Shown here one piece after another: positions 7,908-14,461 of a stretch of 14,461 nt of DNA. The position numbers were made by a program, and so were the translations under genes. The stretch spans positions 1 to 14,461 of the forward strand of contig DATERL010000199.1 in assembly GCA_035271585.1 (NCBI GenBank), read 5' to 3'. Origin of the DNA: Roseimarinus sp035271585 (GTDB lineage Bacteria; Bacteroidota; Bacteroidia; Bacteroidales; Prolixibacteraceae). The notes beneath the pieces were generated by a model. That model searched no databases, was not told where the DNA came from, and saw nothing but the letters and a program-made list of their open reading frames with translations. The number at the start of each line of letters is the position of its first letter. The first letter of the stretch is position 1.

Positions 7908-9296
7908 ATGATGAAAAATTATTTATACCTGATTATTGTCGTCCTCTTTTTAGGCTGTAATTCGACCCAAAAAAAGGAACAAAAGGAATGCATTTCCGAC
8001 AACTCATCGTTGCTTGTTTCGAAAGCTCATTTTCCCGAGTGGAGTGCCAATGCATGCATTTATGAGGTGAATGTGCGCCAATATACGCCCGAAGGAACCT
8101 TTGAAGCTTTTAGTGAACACTTGCCTCGACTACAACAAATGGGGGTGAAAATATTATGGATTATGCCCATTTACCCCATTGCTAAAATTAATCGGAAAGG
8201 CACGCTGGGCTCCTATTATGCCATTAGCGATTACAAAGCGGTTAACCCCGAATTTGGCAACTTCAACGATTTTAAAAAATTAGTTGAGGAAGCTCATTCA
8301 ATGGGATTTAAAGTAATTCTCGATTGGGTAGCTAATCACACCGGCTGGGATGGTCCTTGGATTACTACTCACTCCGAATGGTACACACAAGATGAAATTG
8401 GAAATATTGTTTCACCGGTTGAAGACTGGAGCGACGTAGCCGACCTGAATTATACCGTACCTAAAATGAGGGAAGCCATGATTGATGCAATGGAATATTG
8501 GGTAAGCGAGGCAGATATTGATGGCTACAGGTGCGATGTGGCCGGAATGGTACCTGTTGGGTTTTGGGAAGAAGCCCGCGCACGGCTCGATAACATAAAG
8601 CCAATTATAATGCTGGCCGAAGATGAAGACGAACCCGCGCTGCTCGAAAACGCCTTCAACATTAACTATGGATGGAGTTTTCATCATTTAATGAACAAAA
8701 TAGCGCAGGGAAAAGCGGGTGTTGCCGATTTGAAACAATGGTTTGCCGATACTCAAACAACTTATCCCATTGGAAGTTATGCAATGAACTTTACCAGTAA
8801 CCACGATGAAAACAGTTGGAACGGTACTGAATACGAACGCATGGGTGATGCCGTTAAAACCATGGCCGCATTAACTTTTGTGATACCGGGAATACCGCTG
8901 ATTTATAGCGGCCAAGAAGCAAGCTTGAATAAAAGGCTTGAATTTTTTGAAAAAGACGAAATTGATTGGAGTAAACTCGACATGCAATTATTTTACTCAA
9001 AACTAATTGAAGCCAAGGCAAATAACAATGCGCTCTGGAATGGTTGTGCCGGCGCTAAAATCAAATTTGTTGATATGAAAGAGGAAAACAACCTGCTTGT
9101 TTTTGTTCGTCAAACCGAAGAAAATAAAGTATTGGCCATTTTCAACCTTTCCGATTCTGTTGTTAAAAATACATTTAACGATAAAAAAGTGAAAGGAAAA
9201 TATTCCGATGTGATGACCAATAAAACGTTAAAAATCTCATCAACGGACAACATTGAGGTCGATCCGTGGGAATTTATGATTTTAATTGAAGAATAA
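7908..9296 (+). CDS. GH13 alpha-amylase-family lipoprotein
   Basis: A 462-residue GH13 enzyme with a lipoprotein signal: the lipobox LFLGC places the lipidated cysteine at residue 17. The barrel has region I DWVANH (Asp139, Asn143, His144), region II GYRCDVAG (nucleophile Asp210), region III IMLAEDED (acid/base Glu238) and region IV TSNHDEN (Asp300), so it should be active on alpha-1,4-glucans or maltodextrins. It is shorter than SusG (about 690 residues) and shows no extra carbohydrate-binding module; domain B looks brief and a small beta-domain ends the protein. The residues after Cys17 (NSTQKKEQKE) mix basic and acidic side chains and are not a clear Bacteroidota surface-export signal, so it may face the periplasm or the exterior. 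Spacing from the GH97 gene is 43 bp. It is the last gene before a strong terminator. Confidence 0.92.
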   Translation: MMKNYLYLIIVVLFLGCNSTQKKEQKECISDNSSLLVSKAHFPEWSANACIYEVNVRQYTPEGTFEAFSEHLPRLQQMGVKILWIMPIYPIAKINRKGTLGSYYAISDYKAVNPEFGNFNDFKKLVEEAHSMGFKVILDWVANHTGWDGPWITTHSEWYTQDEIGNIVSPVEDWSDVADLNYTVPKMREAMIDAMEYWVSEADIDGYRCDVAGMVPVGFWEEARARLDNIKPIIMLAEDEDEPALLENAFNINYGWSFHHLMNKIAQGKAGVADLKQWFADTQTTYPIGSYAMNFTSNHDENSWNGTEYERMGDAVKTMAALTFVIPGIPLIYSGQEASLNKRLEFFEKDEIDWSKLDMQLFYSKLIEAKANNNALWNGCAGAKIKFVDMKEENNLLVFVRQTEENKVLAIFNLSDSVVKNTFNDKKVKGKYSDVMTNKTLKISSTDNIEVDPWEFMILIEE

Positions 9297-9315
9297 GATA
9301 AATTTTTATAATTTT

Positions 9316-9356
9316 AAGCCTGCTATTCCTTATGATTTAGCAGGCTTTTTTATTTT
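9316..9356 (+). terminator. Rho-independent terminator of the glucan operon
   Basis: A perfect 10-bp stem (AAGCCTGCTA at 9316-9325 with TAGCAGGCTT at 9338-9347) encloses a 12-nt loop and runs into a T-rich tail (TTTTTTATTTT). It lies 20 bp after the GH13 lipoprotein stop and about 55 bp before the GH31-like gene, so it should end the upstream transcript. The other strand lacks a T tail, so it is one-directional. Confidence 0.9.
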
Positions 9357-9410
9357 AGCGGTAAATAGCCGAATTCAGATATTTGAGCAAAAACAAAAAC
9401 CACAACAACC

Positions 9411-11369
9411 ATGAGAACACTTCTATTTACCATTCTTTTTATCCTCACCTCGGCATCTCTTTTTGCCCGCTCGGCCTATCGTGTCGAAGGTAATAATGTG
9501 ATCATCCAGCTCGACGCTCATGGCATTAAATCCAACATATTGGTGGTAGAGCTGTGGTCAACAAATACTGTGAGGATTATCTCATCGATGAGTGATACTA
9601 TTGCCGATCGGCCAGCTTATTTTGGAGAACGGGGTACATCCAAAGTGAAATTCACTGCAAATCATGTACAAAACAATATCGAAATTGTTACTTCAAAGTT
9701 GGTGATCAGTGTGCAAGAAAATGGCTTGGTAAGTTTATTTAACCGCGAAGGTCGTAAAATGATGATCGAGTCGGACAGATCATTTACACCCTCCGAAAAG
9801 GTTGAAGGTGCCTATAATGTTGACCAAAAATTCTTTTTAAACCGAAAAGAGCATATATACGGATTTGGTCATGATGGAATTACCCCCCGCTATAATTTAC
9901 GGGAACAAAAATTTAACCAGGTTCAAGACAGTAAATCTACAGCAATGCCAGTTATTTTTTCTGAAAAAGGCTTTGCTTTTATATGGGAAAATTTTTCCGA
10001 AACCTCTTTTAATGATCAACCGTCGGGCATGAATATAAAATCGGAAATTGCCGACGAAATCAGTTACTTTTTTATTTATGAAAACAATTGGACCTCCTTA
10101 CTTTCCGAAATTAGAACCATTTTTGGAAATGCAATAATGCTCCCCCAGTGGGCTTATGGTTTTCACCTTCATCCCGATGCTTATCAGTCGGAACAAGGGC
10201 TGAACAATGCCATCGAAAAATATAAGTTGCTTGGTATTAATGTCGAAAGCCAAACTGCATCGAGTGAATTGTTAAACGAAGAAAAGGCGATATATCAAAA
10301 TAATACCGACAATTATAATAAGAATATTGCTGCATTTTCGCAACTTAAAAGCCAATTCGATTTTCTTTTGAATAATCAAATCGAAAACCATACTGTAATC
10401 CCAACCCATGTTAATATACCTGGCATTCAACGCTATGGCGTTTATACTGTAGCTGGGGATATCGAAAGCAGTTGGAAGGCCTTAAAGGCGCAGGTGGGCG
10501 CTGGTATCACTTCGTCGTTTACTGGTCAACTCCACTGGAGTACACCTATTGGCGGCCTCTCTGGCAATACCACCGACGATTCTCGCAACGAATTATTGAC
10601 GCGTTGGTACCAATTTGCTGCTTTTACACCAGTATTTCAGGGTGGAATAAATGCCGATATTTGGACGGTTGGAAATGCCGATAGTCCTTATTTTAAAGCC
10701 ATAGCCAATAGTATACAGCTGCGCTACCAATTGTTACCCTATATTTATTCATCGGCCTGGAGTGCGGTGAACTATAAAGAAGCCCTGCTCAAGTCAATGC
10801 TATTCGATTTTCAAAACGACAAAACAGTTTTAGACATCGACCAGCAATTCCTTTTTGGTAACTCATTAATGGTTTGCCCGGTTACCTCGCAAGGAGCTAA
10901 AACCAAAAAAATAGTGTTTCCCGAAAATACCAAGTGGTATAATTTTTATACCGGCAAAAAAATTGAAGATGGAAAAACCATCGATGCCCAACTTAGCATC
11001 GATAATATTCCGGTTTATGTAAAAGAAGGTTCAATTATACCGGTGATTACAGCCGTTCCGAACGACACAACCCTTTTACCAATTGAGATACGTATTTATA
11101 CCGGAGCCAATGCTGAATTTACCTTGTACGAAGACGAGAACAACGGCATGGGTTATTTGAAGGATAACTTCACCAAAATATCACTTTCGTATTCCGAAAA
11201 GAGCCGCACTTTAACCATTGGTAGTCCCGAAGGCAAGCTTCACGAAAAATCGATTGAGAAATTATTCAGGATAGCCGTAGTTTCCGAAGCCAACGCCACC
11301 GGTTTAAAAGAAGCAAGTGAGTATCATGAAATCAATTACAAAGGAAAACGTACCAAGGTAAAGCTTTAG
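9411..11369 (+). CDS. Secreted GH31-like protein lacking the catalytic nucleophile (probable pseudoenzyme)
   Basis: A 652-residue protein with a Sec signal peptide (cut after LFA, residue 19), so periplasmic or secreted. The GH31 N-terminal beta-sandwich is recognisable (IYGFGHDG, YNLREQKFNQ, PVIFSEKGFAFIWEN), then the barrel start LPQWAYGFHLHPDAY. The usual family stretch carrying the W-x-D-x-x-E-P nucleophile motif is absent: only about 60 residues join the second strand (GINVES, from 275) to IPTHVNIPGIQRYG (His333), where active GH31 enzymes have around 200. The acid/base Asp survives (VAGDIESSW, Asp350). The TRS arginine is replaced by His333, the DIGG aspartate by Pro379 (STPIGG), and the FRxHG pair by Gln410 and Gly412. 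The C-terminal beta-domains (FGNSLMVCPV, WYNFYTGK, YVKEGSIIP) are intact. I infer a non-hydrolytic carbohydrate-binding or scaffold role, or a decaying gene. It lies after the terminator and so needs its own promoter or readthrough. Confidence 0.85.
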   Translation: MRTLLFTILFILTSASLFARSAYRVEGNNVIIQLDAHGIKSNILVVELWSTNTVRIISSMSDTIADRPAYFGERGTSKVKFTANHVQNNIEIVTSKLVISVQENGLVSLFNREGRKMMIESDRSFTPSEKVEGAYNVDQKFFLNRKEHIYGFGHDGITPRYNLREQKFNQVQDSKSTAMPVIFSEKGFAFIWENFSETSFNDQPSGMNIKSEIADEISYFFIYENNWTSLLSEIRTIFGNAIMLPQWAYGFHLHPDAYQSEQGLNNAIEKYKLLGINVESQTASSELLNEEKAIYQNNTDNYNKNIAAFSQLKSQFDFLLNNQIENHTVIPTHVNIPGIQRYGVYTVAGDIESSWKALKAQVGAGITSSFTGQLHWSTPIGGLSGNTTDDSRNELLTRWYQFAAFTPVFQGGINADIWTVGNADSPYFKAIANSIQLRYQLLPYIYSSAWSAVNYKEALLKSMLFDFQNDKTVLDIDQQFLFGNSLMVCPVTSQGAKTKKIVFPENTKWYNFYTGKKIEDGKTIDAQLSIDNIPVYVKEGSIIPVITAVPNDTTLLPIEIRIYTGANAEFTLYEDENNGMGYLKDNFTKISLSYSEKSRTLTIGSPEGKLHEKSIEKLFRIAVVSEANATGLKEASEYHEINYKGKRTKVKL

Positions 11370-11371
11370 GT

Positions 11372-12154
11372 TTATCCCGAAACTTCAACCTGAATTTCAA
11401 GTTGAGACCTGACTTTATTGGCAATATTTTCGAGGGTTTCGATTGGAATTCGATTTAAGGTTTCAACAGGTGTATCGCGGGCTATGGTATAAATCATTAA
11501 ACGCTCGGGTTGAATTTTTTTCAATAAAGAAATCCATGCTTCAACTTCTTCGTTTGTTGTATTATCAAAATTTTCGCCTTTGTACGATCCGCTTAAAAAC
11601 AAAGTTTGAATAACCAGTTTGCCTTTAAAAGCACACAATTGTTCAACCAACTTGTCAATATTAAACGGAACAACGGGGCAATCCATAATTTCGATGGTTT
11701 TGGGAAAAGCCGAATCGAGTTTCAAAATATTGTCATCGACCTTTTTAAGCGCCTCAACAACACTTTGTTTAAAAAGCATCGATGAATTCGATAGAACGGC
11801 TATACGTGCAAGCGGCGTAAGCTCATTGCGGAGCTGAATGGTATCGTCGATAATTCCGCCAAAATCGGGGTGCATGGTGGGTTCGCCATTACCGGCAAAA
11901 GTAATCACATCGGGTAATTTGCCATCTGTAACCATCTGCTTCAACTTTTTCTGCAATTCAACCCGCACCAAATCCCTGTGAGGTAACACTGCTTTGGTTT
12001 TTCGAGAATCGGGATTACGGCCACACTCACAATAAATACAATCAAAGGAGCACAACTTACTGTTTTGTGGTAAAAGGTTGATACCCAGCGAAACACCCAG
12101 CCTACGACTTGTTACAGGACCAAAAATAATTTTATCGAAAAGAAAAGTTGCCAT
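11372..12154 (-). CDS. Radical SAM protein, COG0731 (wyosine-synthetase-like) family
   Basis: A 260-residue cytoplasmic iron-sulfur protein. The N-terminus FGPVTSRRLGVSLGIN followed by CSFDCIYC (Cys35, Cys39, Cys42; CxxxCxxC) is the hallmark of COG0731 radical SAM proteins, and AGNGEPTMHP (residues 87-96) is the matching SAM-binding GE-type motif. An extra Cys44 follows the cluster. Members reductively cleave S-adenosylmethionine; archaeal relatives act in wyosine tRNA modification, but the role of the bacterial group is not established, so no substrate is assigned. I chose the ATG at 12154 because the conserved sequence begins there. An upstream in-frame ATG at 12217 would add 21 poorly conserved residues and run across the divergent promoter region. 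Its stop is 2 bp from the stop of the convergent GH31-like gene. Confidence 0.88.
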   Translation of the reverse strand: MATFLFDKIIFGPVTSRRLGVSLGINLLPQNSKLCSFDCIYCECGRNPDSRKTKAVLPHRDLVRVELQKKLKQMVTDGKLPDVITFAGNGEPTMHPDFGGIIDDTIQLRNELTPLARIAVLSNSSMLFKQSVVEALKKVDDNILKLDSAFPKTIEIMDCPVVPFNIDKLVEQLCAFKGKLVIQTLFLSGSYKGENFDNTTNEEVEAWISLLKKIQPERLMIYTIARDTPVETLNRIPIETLENIANKVRSQLEIQVEVSG

Positions 12155-12164
12155 TTTTTTAAAG

Positions 12165-12173
12165 GCAAAGTTA
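12165..12173 (-). promoter_or_regulatory. Candidate Bacteroidota -7 element for the radical SAM gene
   Basis: On the minus strand this reads TAACTTTGC, a full match to TAnnTTTGC. It ends only 10 bp before the ATG at 12154, so transcripts would have a very short leader. I see no TTTG at the expected -33 distance, so the call is tentative. Confidence 0.35.
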
Positions 12174-12180
12174 AATAAGA

Positions 12181-12188
12181 TATATTTG
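12181..12188 (+). promoter_or_regulatory. Candidate Bacteroidota -7 element for the solute-binding lipoprotein gene
   Basis: TATATTTG matches the TAnnTTTG consensus and lies 34 bp before the ATG at 12223. A T-run at 12154-12160 is at about the right distance for the -33 region but is not a true TTTG. Position in a divergent intergenic spacer supports it. Confidence 0.45.
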
Positions 12189-12222
12189 TTTTGTGCGATT
12201 GAGCCACATAAAATCAAATTTT

Positions 12223-14461
12223 ATGAAACAATACCTACAGTTATCGTTTTTATTCCTCTGTATTATTATTTCGGGTTGCTCAAAAAGCGGCACTCAAATA
12301 ACAAGTCTTAAACAGCTCGAAGGTGGCCATATCATTGCCGTACCAACTGGTACAGTGGCCGATAAGTTTGTGTTAGATCGCTTTCCGGATGCAAAAGTTG
12401 TGTATTACAACACCGTGGCCGATTGTGCTTTAGCAGTTAGGGAAGGAAAGGCCGAAGCAGCAGCTTACGATAAACCGGTACTTAAAAACATTGCCTCAAA
12501 AATCGAAGGTCTTACCGTACTCGATGAACTTTTAATTGATGACTATTACGGATTTGCCGTGCAGCTCAGCCAAGCCGAACTGAAAACGGCAGTCGACCAA
12601 ACATTGGCACAACTCAAATCCGAAGGTACTTATAACGAGATGATGCAACGCTGGTTTCCCGAAAGCGGCGCACCAAAATCCATGCCTACCTTTCAATTCA
12701 CGGGCGAAAATGGTGTTTTAAGATTTGGAACAGCAGCGGTTACCGAACCCATGGCATTTTATAATGCCCAACAACAAATTGTGGGTTTCGATATTGAATT
12801 TGCAGCTTATATTGCACAAACATTGGGCAAAAAACTCGAAGTTATCGATATGGAATTTAGTGCTTTGTTACCGGCGCTTATTTCGGGTAAAGTCGATATG
12901 ATAGGTGCTGGCATATCAATTACCGAGGAGCGTGCTAAAAAGGTGCTTTTTTCCGAAAGTTATTATGAAAGTGGTATCGCAGCCATCGTACAATTCTCCA
13001 AAAAAGTAATAGACGAAACAAAAATATCGGAGCAAAAACTTACCCCCGAAAATATCGGAACAAAAAAAATTGGTGTGTTGCTGGGATCCAGCCACGAAGA
13101 ATATGCCATGAATAATTACCCGAAGGCTAAAATTTTCCCGTTCCAAACCTTGTCAGACATGTTTATGGCCTTGAATTCAAAAAAGGTCGATGTGGCGTTT
13201 CTTGAAGATCCCAGTATTGGTGAAATGCTAAATGACGAATCCAATTTCGGGATTTTAAAGAAAAATGTATTCAAAGCACCCATTGGCGCGGCATTTAACA
13301 AAAAAAACCAACAACTTAAAGAGCAATACAATGCTTTTTTAAAGGAAATTCAATCAAATGGGGTTTACAACGATATATACACGCGTTGGATTGATCAAAA
13401 TTTACACGAACAAGGCAAAATCGAGGTTAAATCAGGCAATGGAAAATTAATAGTAGGGATTTCGAGCGACTTGGGCTTCCCTTTTATCGGGATGAAAGAT
13501 GGTAAACTGGTGGGGTTTGATGTAGAATTGGCCCAACACTTCGCAGCTTATTTGGGCAAAGAATTAGTGTTGTCCGATATGCCTTTCGGGAGCCTCATTG
13601 CCGCATTGTCATCGGGTAAAATCGACCTTATCCATTCGTCGTTAACAATTACCGAGGAGCGCAAAGAGATGGTCGATTTTTCTGATGTGAATTTCGAATC
13701 GGGAGCCACCATTCTCGCCCTAAAAGAAAATATTGCACAAACTGAACAAGCGATATTTACCACCATTGATGATATTGGCGACAAGCGCATAGGAATAAAC
13801 TCTGGTACAGTGCACGATGCTTTTTTACAAGAAAACTATCCAAAAGCACAGCGCTTTTTATACGATTTTCCTTCGGATCTTATTCTCGCACTTAAAATGG
13901 AGAAGCTCGATGCCATTATGCTCGACAATATCTCGGCTCAAGTGATGATAAAACACAACCCTGAACTGGTAATTTTCAACAACGATATTTTTAATACACC
14001 ATTGGGAATAGGGTTCAATAAAAAAAATCCGAAATTGAAACAAGAGTTCAACCAATTTTTGGCCGATATTCGTAACGATAAAACCTTCGACGAAATGTCC
14101 CAGCGTTGGTTTGTCGACGATCCAGAACTGGCGGTAATGCCCAAGTTTGAAAACCCCAAAACGGGGAAAAAATTAATTGCCGGTATTGCTATTGCCGATT
14201 TACCTTATGTGGCTTATATGAATGGTGAATACGTAGGTTTCGACATTGAAATGATACAACGTTTTGCCGAAAGAAATCAATATGAACTTAAAATACTCAC
14301 TCTTGAATTTTCATCGCTGATAGCCGCCTTGCAATCGGGAAAGGTCGATTTAATTGCCGATGGGATTTCAATTAGTAAAGAAAGGGCTGAGTTGATTGAT
14401 TTTTCGGATGCCTATGCCGATTTTCAAACAGCCGTGGTAATTGCCAAAAAGAATATGGCGG
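12223..14461 (+). CDS. Multi-module solute-binding (SBP_bac_3-like) lipoprotein, 3' end outside window
   Basis: The frame stays open to the window edge, giving 746 visible residues. The ATG at 12223 starts a lipoprotein signal with lipobox ISGC (Cys19). Then come tandem amino-acid-type periplasmic binding modules. Residues about 25-148 are a half module equivalent to lobe II plus the C-terminal return (AVPTGTVADKF, YDKPV, MQRWF at Trp144). Module 2 spans about 165-392 (GFDIEFAAYIAQ, SITEER with Arg237, TRW at Trp389). Module 3 spans about 407-632 (GFDVELAQHF, TITEER with Arg480, QRW at Trp629). Module 4 starts near 648 (GFDIEMIQRF, SISKER with Arg721) and is cut by the window. The arginines match the ligand alpha-carboxylate contact of HisJ/GlnH-type proteins, so modules 2-4 may bind amino acids or similar small ligands. 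It could serve an ABC importer or a sensor; the downstream sequence, not visible, would decide. Confidence 0.9.
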   Translation, partial: MKQYLQLSFLFLCIIISGCSKSGTQITSLKQLEGGHIIAVPTGTVADKFVLDRFPDAKVVYYNTVADCALAVREGKAEAAAYDKPVLKNIASKIEGLTVLDELLIDDYYGFAVQLSQAELKTAVDQTLAQLKSEGTYNEMMQRWFPESGAPKSMPTFQFTGENGVLRFGTAAVTEPMAFYNAQQQIVGFDIEFAAYIAQTLGKKLEVIDMEFSALLPALISGKVDMIGAGISITEERAKKVLFSESYYESGIAAIVQFSKKVIDETKISEQKLTPENIGTKKIGVLLGSSHEEYAMNNYPKAKIFPFQTLSDMFMALNSKKVDVAFLEDPSIGEMLNDESNFGILKKNVFKAPIGAAFNKKNQQLKEQYNAFLKEIQSNGVYNDIYTRWIDQNLHEQGKIEVKSGNGKLIVGISSDLGFPFIGMKDGKLVGFDVELAQHFAAYLGKELVLSDMPFGSLIAALSSGKIDLIHSSLTITEERKEMVDFSDVNFESGATILALKENIAQTEQAIFTTIDDIGDKRIGINSGTVHDAFLQENYPKAQRFLYDFPSDLILALKMEKLDAIMLDNISAQVMIKHNPELVIFNNDIFNTPLGIGFNKKNPKLKQEFNQFLADIRNDKTFDEMSQRWFVDDPELAVMPKFENPKTGKKLIAGIAIADLPYVAYMNGEYVGFDIEMIQRFAERNQYELKILTLEFSSLIAALQSGKVDLIADGISISKERAELIDFSDAYADFQTAVVIAKKNMA
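12295..14461 (+). repeat. Tandem solute-binding module repeats, about 241-245 codons each
   Basis: Equivalent residues recur at a constant period: module-ending tryptophans at 144, 389 and 629, and ligand arginines at 237, 480 and 721. Modules 2 and 3 still share a 16-nt identical stretch (12917-12932 and 13646-13661, 729 nt apart, exactly 243 codons) around the arginine. The first copy lacks its N-terminal half; the last is cut by the window edge. The pattern indicates internal duplication that has since diverged. Confidence 0.85.

Noticed and set aside
9353..9385. Possible promoter for the GH31-like gene (TTTAGC then GATATTTG)
   Set aside because: It matches TAnnTTTG only partly and has no proper TTTG at -33; too weak to annotate although the gene probably needs its own promoter after the terminator.
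10180..10440. Frameshift as the cause of the missing GH31 nucleophile segment
   Set aside because: Only about 60 codons of DNA separate the flanking conserved blocks and the frame is unbroken, so the missing residues are not hidden in another frame; a deletion or ancient loss is needed.
12155..12217. Longer start for the radical SAM gene at 12217
   Set aside because: The extra 21 residues lie before the conserved N-terminus and would extend across the whole divergent promoter spacer; the ATG at 12154 is simpler.
12078..12311. 77-codon plus-strand open frame spanning the divergent spacer
   Set aside because: It overlaps the start of the radical SAM gene in antisense and the lipoprotein signal in another frame; no motif supports it.

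Overview
The window looks like chromosome of a Bacteroidota bacterium, plausibly of the Bacteroidales/Marinilabiliales type; the lineage is inferred from gene content only. Pointers are a Sus-like gene set (neopullulanase followed by a GH97 alpha-glucosidase), lipoprotein and Sec signals on the glycosidases, mostly absent Shine-Dalgarno sequences, and TAnnTTTG-type -7 promoter elements. I see no tRNA, rRNA, CRISPR or insertion sequence. No intergenic gap exceeds about 115 bp.

Positions 1-9296 carry a same-strand cluster for alpha-glucan and maltose use. It holds an MFS sugar importer (5' end outside the window), beta-phosphoglucomutase, a GH65 maltose-type phosphorylase, a SusA-like GH13 neopullulanase/cyclomaltodextrinase, a SusB-like inverting GH97 alpha-glucosidase and a small GH13 lipoprotein. 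The likely flow is as follows: the exported GH13 and GH97 enzymes cut maltodextrins in the periplasm or at the membrane, the MFS protein imports maltose, GH65 phosphorolyses it to glucose plus beta-glucose 1-phosphate, and the mutase makes glucose 6-phosphate. SusC/SusD are not in view. A strong intrinsic terminator at 9316-9356 closes the cluster.

Positions 9411-11369 encode a secreted GH31-like protein. It has lost the stretch that carries the catalytic nucleophile and several substrate-contact residues, so it is a probable pseudoenzyme. It converges, with only 2 bp between stop codons, on a COG0731-type radical SAM gene on the minus strand.

From 12223 to the right edge runs a lipoprotein, open at the window end, made of tandem bacterial solute-binding (SBP_bac_3-like) modules: one N-terminal half module lacking lobe I, two full modules, and a fourth whose lobe I is in view before the window stops. 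The radical SAM and solute-binding genes are divergent across a 68-bp spacer holding a candidate -7 element for each direction.

The two most interesting items are the GH31 protein without a nucleophile and the solute-binding array that starts with half a domain.
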